A program made the translations under genes and the position numbers. A stretch of 15,323 nucleotides of DNA from Tannerella sp. Lineage in GTDB: Bacteria; Bacteroidota; Bacteroidia; Bacteroidales; Tannerellaceae. Positions 14,096-15,323 of the stretch are shown here, piece after piece; within the stretch, counting starts at the first letter, position 1, and each line of letters starts with the position of its first letter. The notes below the pieces were generated by a model. It worked only from the letters and a program-made list of their open reading frames with translations, was not told the origin of the DNA and did not search any database. The DNA lies in NCBI GenBank assembly GCA_031288935.1, contig JAITQL010000207.1, positions 1 through 15,323 on the forward strand, in the 5' to 3' direction.

Positions 14096-15130
14096 ATGGG
14101 ACAAGTCACTTTAAAGACGATTGCGGAACAGTTAAACATATCTATTGCAACTGTTTCGTGGGTGCTTGCAGGGAAAGGAAAAGATCGCAAGATCAGTCCG
14201 GCCACGCAGGAACGGATTCTTTTACATGCAGAATCCATGAATTATCAGCCCAACATGTTGGCACGCGCCTTGACGCGGGGAGTTTCCAACACGGTGGGTT
14301 TGATCTTGCCATCTATCTCCGACTCCTTCTATTCTGCCATTGCCAAGTCCATCGAATTGTCACTGGATAAAATTGACTGCTCCCTGATGATTTGCAGTTC
14401 CGAATCCGAAATATTACGCGAGAAGCGAATGATCAGCATGTTGAAGTCACATCGTGTAGACGGGATCATCATTGCTCCGACCGAAGTCTCGAAAATCGAA
14501 ATTCAAGAGTTGATCAAGGAATCGTATCCCCTGGTATTGTTTGACCGGTTCTTCACCGACCTGTCCGCCAATTATGTGCTGATAGATAACGAGGAAAGCA
14601 GTTTCAAGCTTACCGACCATCTTATCAGGAAAGGTTCGCACAGGATTGCCTGTATTACAACCAATCCGCATTTGCACAATATGGACTTGCGGCGTAAAGG
14701 CTATGAAAAGGCGTTGAAAAAACATCTTGTCGAGGTCAATCCCGAATTGATTGGCGAAGTCGTCTTTCACGGCTACGAAAAGAATCTTCCGGCCACGCTG
14801 AACCGGATATTCCAGCTTGTTCCGGATATAGACGGCTTTTTTTTTGCAACGCATATCCTTGCCATCGAAGCGTTCCAGTATTTCAGGGCGCATCAGATCG
14901 ACTACAACCGGAAATTCAATCTGGCATGTATTCACGAAGAGCCCCTGTTTCAGGATATAGCTCCGCATATCAATGTAGCGATGATGCCCGTGGCTAAGAT
15001 AGGCAAACACATTGTGGACATGCTGGCGGAACAAATGAATGCAAAGTATTCGCCGTCAAAAACGTCATTGGAGACTTTGACAAGTATGAATAAATTAATT
15101 CTTCCCTGCAAGATTATAACAAGAAACTGA
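14096..15130 (+). CDS. LacI/GalR-family transcriptional regulator
   Basis: A 344-residue DNA-binding repressor. The N-terminal helix-turn-helix (VTLKTIAEQLNISIATVSWVL, residues 4-24) is followed by the hinge-helix region (NYQPNMLARALTRG) and a periplasmic-binding-like sensor domain starting NTVGLILPSISDSFYSAIAK, with DGIIIAP, PLVLFDRFF, VLIDNEESSFKLTDHLI, HRIACIT and RRKGYEKAL in the expected order. The ligand, probably a sugar or related metabolite, cannot be read. One unusual feature is SWVLAGKGKDRKIS, where many relatives have SRVLNG. The ATG at 14096 is 26 nt after a perfect operator palindrome, and two further sites lie downstream, so autoregulation and control of the next gene are likely. 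A run of T follows the stop, without a clear hairpin. Confidence 0.95.
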   Translation: MGQVTLKTIAEQLNISIATVSWVLAGKGKDRKISPATQERILLHAESMNYQPNMLARALTRGVSNTVGLILPSISDSFYSAIAKSIELSLDKIDCSLMICSSESEILREKRMISMLKSHRVDGIIIAPTEVSKIEIQELIKESYPLVLFDRFFTDLSANYVLIDNEESSFKLTDHLIRKGSHRIACITTNPHLHNMDLRRKGYEKALKKHLVEVNPELIGEVVFHGYEKNLPATLNRIFQLVPDIDGFFFATHILAIEAFQYFRAHQIDYNRKFNLACIHEEPLFQDIAPHINVAMMPVAKIGKHIVDMLAEQMNAKYSPSKTSLETLTSMNKLILPCKIITRN

Positions 15131-15149
15131 GTGTTTTTTTTCTGTTCCG

Positions 15150-15163
15150 CTTAACCGGTTAAG
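15150..15163. promoter_or_regulatory. LacI-type operator 1 upstream of the edge gene
   Basis: CTTAACCGGTTAAG is a perfect 14-bp palindrome with central CG, of the same pattern as the site at 14053. It lies just upstream of the -7 box at 15165-15172. Confidence 0.75.
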
Positions 15164-15164
15164 T

Positions 15165-15172
15165 TAATTTTG
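15165..15172 (+). promoter_or_regulatory. Bacteroidota -7 box upstream of the edge gene
   Basis: TAATTTTG fits TAnnTTTG. A clear TTTG -33 box is not present. The box is sandwiched between the operators at 15150-15163 and 15184-15197, which supports its being the controlled promoter. Confidence 0.5.
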
Positions 15173-15183
15173 AAACCGGTTAA

Positions 15184-15197
15184 CTTAAACGGTTAAG
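15184..15197. promoter_or_regulatory. LacI-type operator 2 upstream of the edge gene
   Basis: CTTAAACGGTTAAG differs from a perfect palindrome at one pair and matches the other two sites. Its centre is 34 bp from that of operator 1. Another imperfect match, AAACCGGTTAAC, overlaps its left end (15173-15184). Confidence 0.7.
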
Positions 15198-15252
15198 CAG
15201 AGAGAATAACTGAAAGAATATACCATTCCAAACGATTAGACAATAACTGAAG

Positions 15253-15323
15253 ATGAAAACATTACTCGAATTGACTTATACCAATAACTATTCCCGGCTG
15301 GTGAAATACGCCTATTCATATGT
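15253..15323 (+). CDS. N-terminal fragment of a CDS cut by the window edge, perhaps an ECF sigma factor
   Basis: Only 23 codons are visible, starting MKTLLELTYTNNYSRLVKYA. The pattern around NYSRLVKYAYSY resembles the beginning of sigma region 2 in ECF sigma factors (YYxRLxxFAxSYV), but with so few residues this is a guess. The start follows the twin LacI operators by 56 bp, so the gene is probably the target of the upstream regulator. If it is a sigma factor, a LacI repressor would sit above a sigma-controlled regulon; a transport or sugar-use gene is the main alternative. Confidence 0.5.
   Translation, partial: MKTLLELTYTNNYSRLVKYAYSY

Overview
The window looks like a chromosomal segment of a Bacteroidota (probably Bacteroidales) bacterium. 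Several genes are preceded by the phylum's TAnnTTTG -7 box, in some cases with a TTTG box 19-21 nt upstream, and the proteins (LolC/E-type permease after rbfA, Bro-N/DinD-like protein, YjbQ, LacI regulator, single-chain GcvP) fit that group. Housekeeping genes appear GC-rich. The stretch around 5.4-7.6 kb is visibly more AT-rich and looks accessory.

Layout. Positions 1-249 are non-coding and rich in palindromes. From 4897 down to 250 (minus strand) runs a tight four-gene block: rbfA; a 697-residue fusion of an FtsX/LolE-type permease to a ZnuA-type zinc-binding lipoprotein; a ZnuC-type ATPase; and a CrtI/retinol-saturase-like FAD oxidoreductase. No ZnuB permease is present. Positions 4898-5355 are non-coding and carry inverted copies of repeats also found at 150-250, so the block is bracketed by inverted repeats. 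At 7547-5356 (minus) a 57-codon ORF overlaps by ATGA a 673-residue membrane protein with two Rossmann/TrkA-like domains and a C-terminal RyR-like domain, behind a good promoter. Positions 7593-7912 are non-coding and end in a long hairpin. At 8932-7913 (minus) lies a secreted calcineurin-like phosphoesterase.

At 10220-9036 (minus) a Bro-N/DinD-like gene is split by a 394-bp element at 9200-9593. The element has terminal inverted repeats, a TA target duplication and an internal array of 23-bp tandem repeats. Removing the element plus one TA restores a 262-residue frame. This insertion and the permease-lipoprotein fusion are the clearest unusual structures in the window. At 13141-10301 (minus) is full-length gcvP. 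On the plus strand follow yjbQ (13451-13867), a LacI-family regulator (14096-15130) with a perfect 18-bp palindrome at its own promoter, and a downstream promoter overlain by two matching palindromes ahead of a truncated CDS (15253 to the edge) whose N-terminus resembles ECF sigma region 2.

How the genes fit together. The rbfA block couples ribosome maturation, lipoprotein sorting and zinc uptake by position and overlap. The LacI protein probably represses itself and the gene(s) to its right. The phosphoesterase, gcvP and yjbQ appear to be separate transcription units, each with its own promoter.
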